DNA of 64,000 bases, taken from NCBI RefSeq assembly GCF_900177245.1, contig NZ_FXBM01000003.1, forward strand, positions 248,001-312,000, given 5' to 3'. Within the stretch, counting starts at the first letter, position 1. The number at the start of each line of letters is the position of its first letter. Below, piece after piece: positions 27,646-36,481 of this stretch. The DNA is from Rathayibacter oskolensis. Its GTDB lineage: Bacteria > Actinomycetota > Actinomycetes > Actinomycetales > Microbacteriaceae. A program made the position numbers and the translations under genes. The notes under the pieces were generated by a model. It was not told where the DNA came from. It was given only the letters and a program-made list of their open reading frames with translations, and did not search any database.

Positions 27646-28179
27646 ATGTCCGTCTCGCAGGAGATCGAAGACCAGGTCAGCGCCAACATCGAGAAGTCGC
27701 GCGGCGAGATCGCGCACCCCTCGCTCCCCAAGGGGAGCAACCTCTACGGCTCGACGAAGGTGTTCCCCGACTACCAGGCCGAGGAGGGGGAGTCGTACCT
27801 CACCCTCGTGCACGGCATCGCCCACGAGTCCTCCGTCAGCTTCGTCGCCGTGCTGCAGGCGACCCGCGCCGCCCGCAAGGGCTACGAGTCGGCCCTCTAC
27901 TTCTACGGACCGGGCACCATCAACGCGATGGCCACCCGCGGGTTCCCGACGGTCGGCGACTCCGGCTTCCCCGGAGAGCAGAACCTCAACAACGCGATCG
28001 AGACCTTCATCCAGGAGGGGAACCGCGTCTTCGTCTGCCGCTTCGGCATGGCTCTGCACGGCCTCCGCGAGGAGGACCTGATCGAGGGCTGCATCCCCTG
28101 CCACCCGCTCGACGTGCAGGACGCGCTCATCCACTACGCCCGCAAGGGCGCGATCATCAACTCGACCTACAACCTGTAG
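27646..28179 (+). CDS. MSMEG_0572/Sll0783-family nitrogen-starvation protein (NitB type)
   Basis: 177 residues, ATG behind a consensus AGGAGG. Recognised from its place and from segments such as SNLYGSTKVFPDYQAEEG, VLQATRAARKGYESALYFYG, RFGMALHGLREEDLIEGC and IPCHPLDVQDALIHYARKG. It resembles the DsrE-like fold (small alpha/beta, conserved C-terminal Cys pair in CIPC). First gene of the rightward Nit1C operon, 3 bases ahead of the nitrilase gene. Required for the cluster's phenotype in other bacteria; biochemical role unknown. Confidence 0.88.
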   Translation: MSVSQEIEDQVSANIEKSRGEIAHPSLPKGSNLYGSTKVFPDYQAEEGESYLTLVHGIAHESSVSFVAVLQATRAARKGYESALYFYGPGTINAMATRGFPTVGDSGFPGEQNLNNAIETFIQEGNRVFVCRFGMALHGLREEDLIEGCIPCHPLDVQDALIHYARKGAIINSTYNL

Positions 28180-28182
28180 ACC

Positions 28183-29064
28183 ATGACCCTCGTCGGCTCG
28201 GTCGCGGCGAACTTCACCCGCGACCTCGATCAGAACTACGCCCTCATCGCGTCCCTCGCCGAGGAGGCGCGCGGGCGGGGAGTCGAGTTCCTCGTCCTCC
28301 CCGAGGCCGCGATCGGCGGCTACCTCTCCTCGCTCGGCAACCACGGCGACACGGTGAAGACCACGTCGCGCTCGCTCCCGCCGGCCATCCGCGTCGACGG
28401 ACCGGAGCTCGCGCGGGTGCAGGAGATCGTCGGCGACCTGATGGTCGCGATCGGCTTCTGCGAGCTCGACGACGACGGAGAGACGCGCTACAACGCGGCG
28501 GCCCTCCTCGACGGCGGGCAGGTCTACGGCAGCTACCGCAAGGTGCACCAGCCGCTCGGCGAGCACATGTCGTACTCGCCCGGCCCCGGGTACAGCACGT
28601 TCGACACCCCCGTCGGCCGCGTCGGTCTGCAGATCTGCTACGACAAGGCGTTCCCGGAGGCGGCGCGCTCGATGGCGCTGGACGGAGCGGAGATCATCGC
28701 CTCCCTCTCGGCGTGGCCGGCCGCCCGCACGGCGACCGCCGAGAACCTGCAGGACGACCGCTGGACCTACCGCTTCAACCAGTTCGACATCGCCCGGGCG
28801 CTCGACAACCAGGTCTTCTGGCTGGCGTCGAACCAGTCGGGCACCTTCGGCTCGCTCCGCTACGTGGGCAACGCCAAGGTGGTCGACCCGGGCGGCAACA
28901 TCCTGGCCACCACGCTCCTCGGTGCGGGCATGGCCGTCGCCGACATCGACGTGCGCGGCACGTTCGAGGCGATGCGCGGAGGGATGTTCCACCTCCGCGA
29001 TCGACGCCCCGAGGCCTACAGCGGGCTCGACCGCGTCTGGGGCGGAGGGCTCGTCCATGCCTGA
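28183..29064 (+). CDS. nitC: Nit1C-type nitrilase
   Basis: 293 residues. The complete catalytic set of the nitrilase superfamily is present: Glu41 (LPEAAIGGYL), Lys120 (YRKVHQPLGE) and Cys152 (QICYDKAFPEA). Cluster 1 nitrilases of this type hydrolyse nitriles and are needed for growth on cyanide as nitrogen source. It is cytosolic, with no signal peptide. It overlaps the next gene by 8 bases. The gene name follows the Pseudomonas Nit1C nomenclature and is assigned by context and sequence. Confidence 0.9.
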   Translation: MTLVGSVAANFTRDLDQNYALIASLAEEARGRGVEFLVLPEAAIGGYLSSLGNHGDTVKTTSRSLPPAIRVDGPELARVQEIVGDLMVAIGFCELDDDGETRYNAAALLDGGQVYGSYRKVHQPLGEHMSYSPGPGYSTFDTPVGRVGLQICYDKAFPEAARSMALDGAEIIASLSAWPAARTATAENLQDDRWTYRFNQFDIARALDNQVFWLASNQSGTFGSLRYVGNAKVVDPGGNILATTLLGAGMAVADIDVRGTFEAMRGGMFHLRDRRPEAYSGLDRVWGGGLVHA

Positions 29065-29344
29065 GATGACCTTCCACGTCCGCTGGCCGGACGGCTCGGA
29101 GGAGCGCTGCTACTCGCCGAGCCTCGTGATGCACGACTACCTCGCGGCCGGCGACCAGTACCCGGTCGAGGACTTCGTCGCCCGCTCCGTCGAGGCGCTC
29201 GACATCGCCTCCGAGCGGGTGCGCGCGAAGTTCGGCTTCGCCTGCACCTCGGCGATGCAGCAGCGGAGCGAGATCGTCGAGACGGCCCGCCGCTTCGACG
29301 GCGGCACGGTCCGAGTGCTGGCGATGGATCCGGTGCGACCGTGA
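29057..29344 (+). CDS. MSMEG_0570-family protein (NitG type)
   Basis: 95 residues beginning PEMTFHVRWPDG. Typical of the MSMEG_0570 nitrogen-starvation family: short, soluble, with SLVMHDYL, YPVEDFVARS, and CTSAMQQ near residue 70. Its start overlaps the nitrilase gene by 8 bases and its stop overlaps the oxidoreductase GTG by 4, so it is tightly coupled in the operon. Function unknown in all members. Confidence 0.87.
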   Translation: MPEMTFHVRWPDGSEERCYSPSLVMHDYLAAGDQYPVEDFVARSVEALDIASERVRAKFGFACTSAMQQRSEIVETARRFDGGTVRVLAMDPVRP

Positions 29345-30618
29345 CCGCCTCGATCACTCCGGGGATGCACGTCGAGGTCGCCGTCGTCGGAGGCGGCCAG
29401 GCCGGCCTCTCGCTCAGCCGTCACCTCTCGGACGACGGGATCGACCACGTCGTCCTCGAGCGCGACACCATCGGCCACGACTGGATCGACCGCCGCTGGG
29501 ACGCGTTCACGCTCGTCACCCCGAACTGGCAGTGCCGGCTGCCGGGCTACCCCTACGACGGACCGGATCCGGACGGGTTCATGACCCGCGACGAGGTGCA
29601 CGCCTGGGTGCGGCGCTACGCCTCCTCCTTCGACGCGCCGGTCGTCGAGCACACCGAGGTCTCGCGGCTGCGCGAGCACGAGCGCGGGGGCTTCGAGCTG
29701 GTCACCAGCGCGGGATCGATCACGGCCGACCAGGTCGTCATCGCCACGGGCGGCTACCACCGGCCCGTCCTGCCGGCGATCACCTCGCGCCTCCCGCTCG
29801 ACCTCGTCCAGCTGCACTCGGCCGACTACCGCTCGGCCGAGGCGCTCCCACCGGGAGGCGTCCTCGTCGTCGGCTCCGGGCAGTCGGGCGCGCAGATCGC
29901 CGAGGACCTCTTCCTCGCCGGTCGCGACGTGCACCTCGCGCTCGGCAGCGCCCCGCGCGTCGCCCGCTTCTACCGCGGGCGCGACTGCGTCGCCTGGCTG
30001 CAGGACATGGGCGTCTACGACATCCCCGTGCACGCGCAGGTCGGCGGCCTCACCAAGCGCGAGTCGACGAACCACTACGTCACGGGGCGCGGCGGCGGTC
30101 GCGACATCGACCTGCGCGCCTTCGCGCGCGACGGCATGCACCTCTACGGCCGGCTCTCGGCGGTCGAGGGCTCGAGCCTCCGCTTCGCGCCCACGGCGGA
30201 GGCGTCGCTCGACTACGCCGACTCGGTCGCGGAGTCGATCAAGGACGACATCGACCGCTTCATCGCCGCCCGCGGCATCGAGGCCCCGGTGGAGGCGCGC
30301 TACGAGCCGGTCTGGCGTCCGCCGGTCGAGGGGGAGCAGCTCGACCTCGCCGCCGCGGGGATCACGAGCGTGATCTGGGCGGTCGGCTTCCGCTCCGACT
30401 ACCGGTGGGTCGAGGTCGGCGTCTTCGACGGCGCGGGGCACCCGACGCACCAGCGCGGTGTCACGAGCACCCCGGGGCTCTCGTTCCTCGGCCTGCCCTG
30501 GCTGCACACCTGGGGATCCGGGCGCTTCGAGGCCATCGCCCGCGACGCGGCGCACCTCGCGTCCGAGATCCGCCGCGTGCGCTTCAGCCGGCCGCGCGAG
30601 TCCGACCTCGCCGGGTAG
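29341..30618 (+). CDS. MSMEG_0569-family flavin-dependent oxidoreductase (NitH type)
   Basis: 425 residues. The FAD-binding glycine motif GGGQAG is at 17-22, and a second NADPH-type motif VVGSGQSGAQ is near 175. HDWIDRRWDAFTLVTPNW resembles the flavin-monooxygenase family. This is the oxidoreductase of Nit1C clusters, thought to oxygenate an intermediate in cyanide use. GTG start, 4-base overlap with the preceding gene. Confidence 0.9.
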   Translation: MTASITPGMHVEVAVVGGGQAGLSLSRHLSDDGIDHVVLERDTIGHDWIDRRWDAFTLVTPNWQCRLPGYPYDGPDPDGFMTRDEVHAWVRRYASSFDAPVVEHTEVSRLREHERGGFELVTSAGSITADQVVIATGGYHRPVLPAITSRLPLDLVQLHSADYRSAEALPPGGVLVVGSGQSGAQIAEDLFLAGRDVHLALGSAPRVARFYRGRDCVAWLQDMGVYDIPVHAQVGGLTKRESTNHYVTGRGGGRDIDLRAFARDGMHLYGRLSAVEGSSLRFAPTAEASLDYADSVAESIKDDIDRFIAARGIEAPVEARYEPVWRPPVEGEQLDLAAAGITSVIWAVGFRSDYRWVEVGVFDGAGHPTHQRGVTSTPGLSFLGLPWLHTWGSGRFEAIARDAAHLASEIRRVRFSRPRESDLAG

Positions 30619-30627
30619 CCTCGGCGC

Positions 30628-31467
30628 ATGGCGGAGACGGTGATGGCAGCGGTCGCGGCCCACTTCGGCCGCGACGTGGGCCGCACCCTCGCCAAGCTCC
30701 CGGGCATGATCGCGCAGGCGAGGGAGCGCTCCGTCGACCTCCTGGTGCTGCCCGACGCGACGCTCGGCGGCTACCTGCTCGACATGCACCACCCCGGCAC
30801 CGGCGACCTCCCGCCCAGCGTCGAGCTCGACGGGCCGGAGGTCGCCGCCGTGGCCGAGCTGGCCGGCGACATGACGGTGTGCTTCGGCATCTCGGAGCGG
30901 GTGCTCGAGGGCGGGCGCGACCTCCGCTACAACACGGCGGTCTGCGTGCAGGGCGGCCGGGTCATCGGCACGCACCGCAAGGTGCACCTGCCGCTGGGAG
31001 AATCGGAGGCGTACCTGCCCGGCGACTCGTTCGCCTCCTTCGACTCGCCCGTCGGCCGGCTGGGCATGCTGATCGACTTCGACAAGACGTTCCCCGAGTC
31101 GGCGCGGTCGCTCGCGCTCGACGGCGCCGAGGTGCTCGCCTGCCTGAGCGCCTGGCCCGCGAGTGTCACCGACCGCTCCGACCGGATCCGCAACGACCGG
31201 CAGGCGCACCTCTTCGACCTCTACGACTGCGCCCGCGCCGCCGAGAACCAGGTCTACCTCGTCTCGTCGAACCAGACCGGCGTGCTCGGCGGCCTGCGCT
31301 TCCTCGGGCAGGCGAAGGTGGTCGACCCGGCGGGCGAGATCATCGCGAAGACCTGGGCGAAGGGCGGGCTGGCGCTCGCCTCGGCCGACGTCTCGGTCTC
31401 GGTGGCCCGCGCCCGGCGCACGATGAACCACCTCCGCGACCGCGCGGAGCACGCCTACCGGGTCTGA
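30628..31467 (+). CDS. Nitrilase-fold paralogue lacking the catalytic cysteine (MSMEG_0566-like position)
   Basis: 279 residues, clearly homologous along its length to the Nit1C nitrilase two genes upstream. Of the catalytic triad only Lys118 (HRKVHLPLGE) is kept. The glutamate is Asp43 (LPDATLGGYL) and the cysteine is Asp150 (LIDFDKTFPE where the partner has ICYDKAFPE). A hydrolase of this family cannot form the thioester without cysteine, so it is probably not a nitrilase. It could be a binding or structural partner, or a hydro-lyase of new type (inferred). It lies in the operon, 9 bases after the oxidoreductase, and overlaps the glycosyltransferase gene. Confidence 0.85.
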   Translation: MAETVMAAVAAHFGRDVGRTLAKLPGMIAQARERSVDLLVLPDATLGGYLLDMHHPGTGDLPPSVELDGPEVAAVAELAGDMTVCFGISERVLEGGRDLRYNTAVCVQGGRVIGTHRKVHLPLGESEAYLPGDSFASFDSPVGRLGMLIDFDKTFPESARSLALDGAEVLACLSAWPASVTDRSDRIRNDRQAHLFDLYDCARAAENQVYLVSSNQTGVLGGLRFLGQAKVVDPAGEIIAKTWAKGGLALASADVSVSVARARRTMNHLRDRAEHAYRV

Positions 31468-32618
31468 TGCGCGTCGCCCTGCTCACCTACTCCACTCGTC
31501 CCCGCGGCGGTGTGGTGCACACGCTCGCCCTGGCGGAGGCGCTCGCGCGGGCCGGCCACGACGTCACGGTGTGGACGCTCGCCCGCGGCGGCGATGACGC
31601 GTTCTTCCGAGCGGTCGACCCGGCGGTGGAGCTGCAGGTGGTGCCGTTCGCCTCCCTCGACGACGAGCCGGTCGGCGCGCGGATCCTCCGGTCGATCGAC
31701 GCGATGGCCGCGGCGCTGCGCGGCGAGACGGGCCTCGTGCACGCGCAGGACTGCATCTCGGCGAACGCGGCGCTCGCCGCAGGGCTCGCCCCGGTGCGGA
31801 CGGTGCACCACCTCGACGACTTCACGACTCCGGAGCTGCGCGCGTGCCACGACCGGGCTGTGCGTCTGCCGCGCGCCCTGCTCTGCGTCTCGTCGTCGGT
31901 GGCCTCGGAGGTGCGCGACGGCTGGGGCCGCCGGGCGACGGTGATCCCGAACGGAGTGGACGCGGAGCGCTTCGCGGCCGCCGCCTCCGACCCGCTGACC
32001 GCCGCCTGGCGCGACGAGCTCGGGCCGTACGTGCTGGCGCTGGGCGGCATCGAGCCGCGCAAGGGCAGCATCGAGCTGCTGGAGGCGTGGGCGCTCCTGC
32101 GCGAGCGCGGTCGCGACATCGCGCTGGTGTTCGGCGGTGGCGAGACGCTGTTCGACTACCGGCCGTACCGTGCCGAGTTCGACCGGCGCGCGGCGGCGTC
32201 GGGCGTCGCCCCGGTCGTCCTCGGCACGATCCCGGAGGAGCGGCTGGCGCCCCTGGTCGCGGGAGCCTCAGCGCTCGGCTTCGTGTCGACGAAAGAGGGC
32301 TTCGGGCTCGCGGCGATGGAGGCGCTCGCCGCGGAAGTGCCGGTGTTCGCGCGGGAGCTGCCGGTGATCCGCGAGGTGTTCGGCGATACGGTCCGGTACG
32401 GGAGCGATCCGGCGTCGTTCGCGGACGCGCTCGAGGAGGCGCTGGACGGTGGGGGCGGTCGTGCCGCGGGGCGGGAGCTGGCGTTCTCGCACTCGTGGGA
32501 CGACGTGGCGGCGGCGCACGTGCGGTTCTACGAGGAGCTGCTCGGTGCCGGCGTCGACGATTCAGGACGGACGTCGCGGGACGGCCGCGGATCCGCATGG
32601 AACGGTCGTTCTCCGTGA
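31467..32618 (+). CDS. Glycosyltransferase of the Nit1C cluster (MSMEG_0565 family, GT4 fold)
   Basis: 383 residues. GT-B fold with an N-terminal glycine-rich loop (TYSTRPRGGVVHTLALAEALARAGHDV), donor-site motif IEPRKGSIELLEAW near 195 and the E-x7-E-like segment KEGFGLAAMEALAAEVPVF near 280. The ATG overlaps the upstream stop by one base. Members occur with the MSMEG_0566-0572 genes; donor and acceptor are unknown. The last 25 residues look disordered. Confidence 0.88.
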   Translation: MRVALLTYSTRPRGGVVHTLALAEALARAGHDVTVWTLARGGDDAFFRAVDPAVELQVVPFASLDDEPVGARILRSIDAMAAALRGETGLVHAQDCISANAALAAGLAPVRTVHHLDDFTTPELRACHDRAVRLPRALLCVSSSVASEVRDGWGRRATVIPNGVDAERFAAAASDPLTAAWRDELGPYVLALGGIEPRKGSIELLEAWALLRERGRDIALVFGGGETLFDYRPYRAEFDRRAAASGVAPVVLGTIPEERLAPLVAGASALGFVSTKEGFGLAAMEALAAEVPVFARELPVIREVFGDTVRYGSDPASFADALEEALDGGGGRAAGRELAFSHSWDDVAAAHVRFYEELLGAGVDDSGRTSRDGRGSAWNGRSP

Positions 32619-32655
32619 ATCCTTCCTACAGTGTCGACGCCGGGCGGGCGTTCCG

Positions 32656-34104
32656 GTGACCCGCCGCTCGATCTCGCGCATCCTGAGCGGCCTCGCCGAC
32701 GCCGACCCCGACCGCGTCGTCGCGATCGCCGACGAGGGCTCGCTCACCGCCGGCGAGCTCGATCGCGCGAGCAACCGCCTCGCCCGCGCCTACCGCGATC
32801 TCGGCGTCGACACCGACGACCTCGTGACCGTGTCACTCGAGAACTCGCTCGATGCGATCGTCGTCTGCGCCGCGATCTGGAAGGCGGGCGCGACCCCGCA
32901 GCCCGTGCCGACGCAGCTGTCGCCGGAGGAGCGCGCCGCGGTGGAGCAGGTGGCCGCGCCCGCGCTCGTGGTGGGCGCCGCCTCCGGGTCGAGGCCGTGG
33001 CGCCCGGGCGACTGGCGGCCGGACGCCTCGGACGAGCCGCTCGAGGACCGCTGGGCGTCGTCGTGGAAGGCGCCCGCCTCCTCCGGCAGCACCGGGCGGC
33101 CGAAGGTCGTGCTCGCGAGCGGTCCGGCGCTGCTCGACCCGGAGGCGCCGGTCGCCGCGTTCCTGCCGCTCACCGGGGTGCAGCTCGTCGCCGGCCCGCT
33201 GATGCACTCGGCGACCTTCACCTACGCGTTCCGCGGGTTGATGACGGGGCAGACGCTCGTGATCCTGCCGCGCTTCGACGAGCGGCGGGTGCTCGCCGCG
33301 ATAGCGGAGCACCGCGTGACGTGGACGCTGCTCGTGCCGACGACGATCCGCCGCCTCCTCCGTTCCGATCGCTCGGAGGCCGATGTGTCGTCGCTCGAGC
33401 TGGTGCTGCACCTCGGTGCCCCGTGCCCGCCCGACGACAAGCGCGCGCTGATTGACTGGCTCGGGCCCTCGCGCGTGCTCGAGGTCTACGCGGGGAGCGA
33501 GTCGAACGGCCTGACCATGATCCGCGGCGACGAGTGGCTGGAGCGTCCCGGCAGCGTCGGGCGGCCGATCGGCGGCACGTCGCTGCGCATCCTCCGCGAT
33601 GACGGCTCCGCGGCGCCGATCGGCGAGACCGGGAGGATCTGGATGCACCGCGGCTCCGACGCCGCCTACCGCTACCTGGGCGGCGGGTCGAAGCGCACCT
33701 CCGACGGGTGGGACACGCTCGGCGACGTCGGGCGCGTCGACGCCGACGGCTACCTCTGGGTGCTCGACCGCGCCGACGACCTGATCCTGCGGGGCGGGGT
33801 GAACGTCTACCCGATCGAGGTCGAGCGGGTGCTCGAGGCGCACCCCGCGGTGCGCGGGGCCGTCGCCTTCGGGGTGCCCGACGACGACCTCGGGCAGGCG
33901 ATCGAGGCGGTGGTCGACGTCGGAGAGGAGGAGGCCGACGGCGACGCGCTGCTCGCGTGGGCGAACGCGCGGCTGGGGCGCGAGCGCCGCCTCCGGGCTC
34001 TGCGTCTGGTGCGCGAACCGGTGCGCAGCGACGCGGGGAAGGTGCGGCGCTCATCGTTCGGGGCGGCCGGAGACCGGGCGGATGCGGTAGACACGTCGCC
34101 ATGA
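32656..34104 (+). CDS. Class I adenylate-forming enzyme (acyl-CoA synthetase-like)
   Basis: 482 residues from a GTG at 32656, chosen because family homology begins with ISRILSGLADADPDRVVAI. The AMP-binding P-loop SSGSTGRPK is near 142-150. GSESNGLT corresponds to the YGxTE motif. A C-terminal hinge GRVDADGYLWVLDRADDLI and GGVNVYPIEVE follow. The final catalytic lysine is within DAGKVRRSSF. The substrate is likely a small carboxylic acid. It lies 37 bases after the glycosyltransferase on the same strand and may be part of the Nit1C transcript, although it is not a standard member. It overlaps the next gene by 4 bases. Confidence 0.85.
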   Translation: MTRRSISRILSGLADADPDRVVAIADEGSLTAGELDRASNRLARAYRDLGVDTDDLVTVSLENSLDAIVVCAAIWKAGATPQPVPTQLSPEERAAVEQVAAPALVVGAASGSRPWRPGDWRPDASDEPLEDRWASSWKAPASSGSTGRPKVVLASGPALLDPEAPVAAFLPLTGVQLVAGPLMHSATFTYAFRGLMTGQTLVILPRFDERRVLAAIAEHRVTWTLLVPTTIRRLLRSDRSEADVSSLELVLHLGAPCPPDDKRALIDWLGPSRVLEVYAGSESNGLTMIRGDEWLERPGSVGRPIGGTSLRILRDDGSAAPIGETGRIWMHRGSDAAYRYLGGGSKRTSDGWDTLGDVGRVDADGYLWVLDRADDLILRGGVNVYPIEVERVLEAHPAVRGAVAFGVPDDDLGQAIEAVVDVGEEEADGDALLAWANARLGRERRLRALRLVREPVRSDAGKVRRSSFGAAGDRADAVDTSP

Positions 34105-34523
34105 CGCCACCTGCCGAGACATCCGGGACCCCTGCCGCGACGAACCCCGCCGACGAGATCGACGCCCTGATCGCGAAGCACCCCGACTGGCGGGGAGCGC
34201 TGCTCGCCGACGCCCGCCGGATCATCCTCGACGTCGACCCCGGCATCGTCGAGGAGTGGAAGTGGATGGGCGCGCCCGTCTGGGAGCTCGACGGGATCCT
34301 CGTGGTCGGCAACATCTTCAAGACGAAGGTGAAGCTCGGCTTCATGTACGGCGCCTCGCTGCCGGATCCGCACGGGATCTTCAACGGCGAGCTCGGCGGC
34401 AACCAGCGCCGCTCGGTCGAGTTCGCCGAGGGCGACGCGGTGCCCGAGGAGGCGCTCGCCGAGCTCGTCCGCGCGGCCATCGTCCGCAACCGCGAAGCCC
34501 GGTCGGCCCGCGGCAAGAAGTAG
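34101..34523 (+). CDS. DUF1801-family protein
   Basis: 140 residues. DUF1801 pattern: IIDVDPGIVEEWKW-type segment (RRIILDVDPGIVEEWKWM), GNIFKTKVKLGFMYGASL, and a C-terminal AAIVRNREARSA. These small YdhG/YjhX-like proteins have no known function. The ATG overlaps the stop of the acyl-CoA synthetase gene, indicating co-translation. Confidence 0.85.
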   Translation: MTPPAETSGTPAATNPADEIDALIAKHPDWRGALLADARRIILDVDPGIVEEWKWMGAPVWELDGILVVGNIFKTKVKLGFMYGASLPDPHGIFNGELGGNQRRSVEFAEGDAVPEEALAELVRAAIVRNREARSARGKK

Positions 34524-34538
34524 GGCCGAGTTCGGAGC

Positions 34539-34567
34539 CGTCAGCAGGCGGGTCTGCAGTGCTGACG
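34539..34567 (+). terminator. Hairpin after the DUF1801 gene
   Basis: CGTCAGCA (34539-34546) pairs with TGCTGACG (34560-34567), an 8-base stem with a 13-base loop, 15 bases past the stop. A plausible end of the Nit1C/ligase transcript. Confidence 0.4.
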
Positions 34568-34577
34568 TTCCGGCGCT

Positions 34578-34621
34578 GGTGGATCTCGATGCGCCCGCTG
34601 CGCGACCTGCTCGATCAGCAG
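34578..34621. repeat. REP-like element, family B copy 1
   Basis: About 44 bases reading GGTGGATCTCGATGCGCCCG, then CTGCGCG and ending CTCGATCAGCAG. It aligns with 39785-39824. The inner part can pair CGC..GCG and the ends carry TCGA. It is the main content of the 245-base gap before the YCII gene. Confidence 0.55.
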
Positions 34622-34768
34622 GCGAGCGAGGCGACTCCTGCCGAGAGACCGGCGAGCCGGCCCGCACTCCGCGAGCCGGATGTTCGCGCCGATGTCGATA
34701 TCCGCCTCCGCCGTTCGACGCCAGAGTAGGAGGGCGCAGACAGCGCCCGCGACGACAGGGAGACCACC

Positions 34769-35200
34769 GTGAAGTACATGCTGATCATGCGCGCCACCGA
34801 CGCCGCCAAGGAGGCGTACGCCGACATGCCGTTCGACGAGATCATCACCAGGATGGGCCAGTACAACGAGGCGATGATGAAGGCGGGCGTGCTGCTCGCG
34901 GGCGACGGCCTCGCCGACGACGTGGCGACCACCGGGTTCGTCGTCGACTTCGACTCCGAGCCGCCCGCGATCACCGACGGCCCCTACGGCGAGACCCACG
35001 AGCTGTTCAACGGCTTCTGGATCCTCGAGGTGTCCTCGAAGGAGGAGGCGAAGGAGTGGGCGCTGCGCTGCCCGCTCGTCCCCGGCAACAAGCTCGAGGT
35101 GCGCCGCGTGACCGACGAGAGCGACTTCGCCGACTTCGCCGACAACGAGTACGTCCAGAAGGAGGCGGGCTGGCGCGAGGAGCAGGCCGCCCGCGACTGA
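34769..35200 (+). CDS. YCII/DGPF-domain protein
   Basis: 143 residues from a GTG. It starts KYMLIMRATDAAKEAY and carries the DGPYGE motif near residue 71 that names the DGPF family, followed by ETHELFNGFWILEV. Such proteins are regularly encoded next to ECF42 sigma factors, as here (1 base before the sigma gene). Their role is unknown; a YCII-like enzymatic fold has been proposed. Confidence 0.92.
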   Translation: MKYMLIMRATDAAKEAYADMPFDEIITRMGQYNEAMMKAGVLLAGDGLADDVATTGFVVDFDSEPPAITDGPYGETHELFNGFWILEVSSKEEAKEWALRCPLVPGNKLEVRRVTDESDFADFADNEYVQKEAGWREEQAARD

Positions 35201-35201
35201 G

Positions 35202-36428
35202 ATGGACGACATCCGGGCGAGCGTCGACGCGGTCTGGCGCATCGAGAGTGCGCGCATCGTGGCGACGCTCGCCCGCGTGACGCGCGATGTCGGCCTCGCT
35301 GAGGACCTCGCTCAGGAGGCGCTCGTCGAGGCCCTCCAGCAGTGGCCGGAGTCGGGCGTCCCGCGGAACCCGGGCGCGTGGCTCACCGCGGTCGCGAAGC
35401 GCCGGGCCATCGACGGCTGGCGGCGCCGGGCCGCGCTCGACGACCGCTACCGGCTCCTCGCCCATGATCTCGAGGAGGGCGTCGACGACGAGTGGCAGCC
35501 GATCGACGACGACGTCGTGCGTCTGGTCTTCACGGCGTGCCACCCCGTGCTGTCGCGGGAGGCGAGCATCGCCCTCACCCTGCGCCTCGTCGGCGGCCTC
35601 GGCACCGACGTCATCGCGCGGATGTTCCTCGTCCCGACGGCGACGGTGCAGCAGCGCATCGTCCGCGCCAAGAAGACGCTCGCCGCCGCGGGCGTGCCCT
35701 TCGAGGTGCCCGAGCCGTCGGAGTGGAAGCAGCGCCTCGACGCCGTGCTCGGCGTGGTCTACCTGATCTTCACCGAGGGCTACGCGGCGACCTCCGGCGA
35801 CCGCTGGCTGCGCACCGAGGTCGCCCACGAGGCGCTGCGGCTCGGGCGCGTGCTGGCGGCCCTCCTCCCGCGCGAACCCGAGGTGCTGGGGCTGGTGGCG
35901 CTGATGGAGCTGCAGGCGTCGCGCTTCGCGGCGCGGACGGCCCCGGACGGCTCGCCCGTGCTCCTCGAGGATCAGGACCGCACCCGCTGGGACCGCGCGC
36001 AGATCGGGCGCGGCCGCGCTCTGCTGCTCCGGGCCGATCGTGTGGGGAGGGGTCGTGGCGCCTACGGACTCCAGGCGGCGATCGCCCTGTGCCACGCGGT
36101 CGCACCGAGCGTGGCCGACACCGACTGGGAGCGGATCGTGCTGCTGTACGAAGTCCTCGGGCGGGTGGCGCCGAGCCCGGTCGTCGAGCTGAACCGAGCC
36201 GTGGCGGTCTCGATGGCGACGGGTCCCGCCTCCGCCCTGCTGATCGTCGACCGGCTGTCGTCGGAGGGGGCGCTGCGGGGCTCGCACCTGCTGCCGGCCG
36301 TCCGCGGCGAGCTGCTGCTGCGGCTCGAGCGGCGGGAGGAGGCGCGCTCCGAGTTCGCGACGGCCGCCTCCCTCGCGGGCAACGACCGCACCCGCGCGCT
36401 GCTGGAGTCGCGCGCGGCGTCGCTCTGA
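35202..36428 (+). CDS. ECF42-type RNA polymerase sigma factor with C-terminal TPR-like extension
   Basis: 408 residues. Sigma region 2 is at about 10-75 (ARVTRDVGLAEDLAQEALVEAL, AKRRAIDGWRRR). Region 4 is at about 120-165 (LTLRLVGGLGTDVIARMFLV, PTATVQQRIVRAKKTL). The remaining 230 residues are a helical, TPR-like extension with the family segment LIFTEGYAATSGDRWLRTEVAHEALRLGR shortened here to its ends. ECF42 factors have no classical anti-sigma; the extension is needed for activity, and the DGPF gene upstream is a typical target. The stop is followed by the 19-bp tandem array. Confidence 0.93.
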   Translation: MDDIRASVDAVWRIESARIVATLARVTRDVGLAEDLAQEALVEALQQWPESGVPRNPGAWLTAVAKRRAIDGWRRRAALDDRYRLLAHDLEEGVDDEWQPIDDDVVRLVFTACHPVLSREASIALTLRLVGGLGTDVIARMFLVPTATVQQRIVRAKKTLAAAGVPFEVPEPSEWKQRLDAVLGVVYLIFTEGYAATSGDRWLRTEVAHEALRLGRVLAALLPREPEVLGLVALMELQASRFAARTAPDGSPVLLEDQDRTRWDRAQIGRGRALLLRADRVGRGRGAYGLQAAIALCHAVAPSVADTDWERIVLLYEVLGRVAPSPVVELNRAVAVSMATGPASALLIVDRLSSEGALRGSHLLPAVRGELLLRLERREEARSEFATAASLAGNDRTRALLESRAASL

Positions 36429-36481
36429 GTTCGAGGCTCGGCGCGCGCCCGGCATGCGGCGAGATCGCGTTCCGCGAGCTG

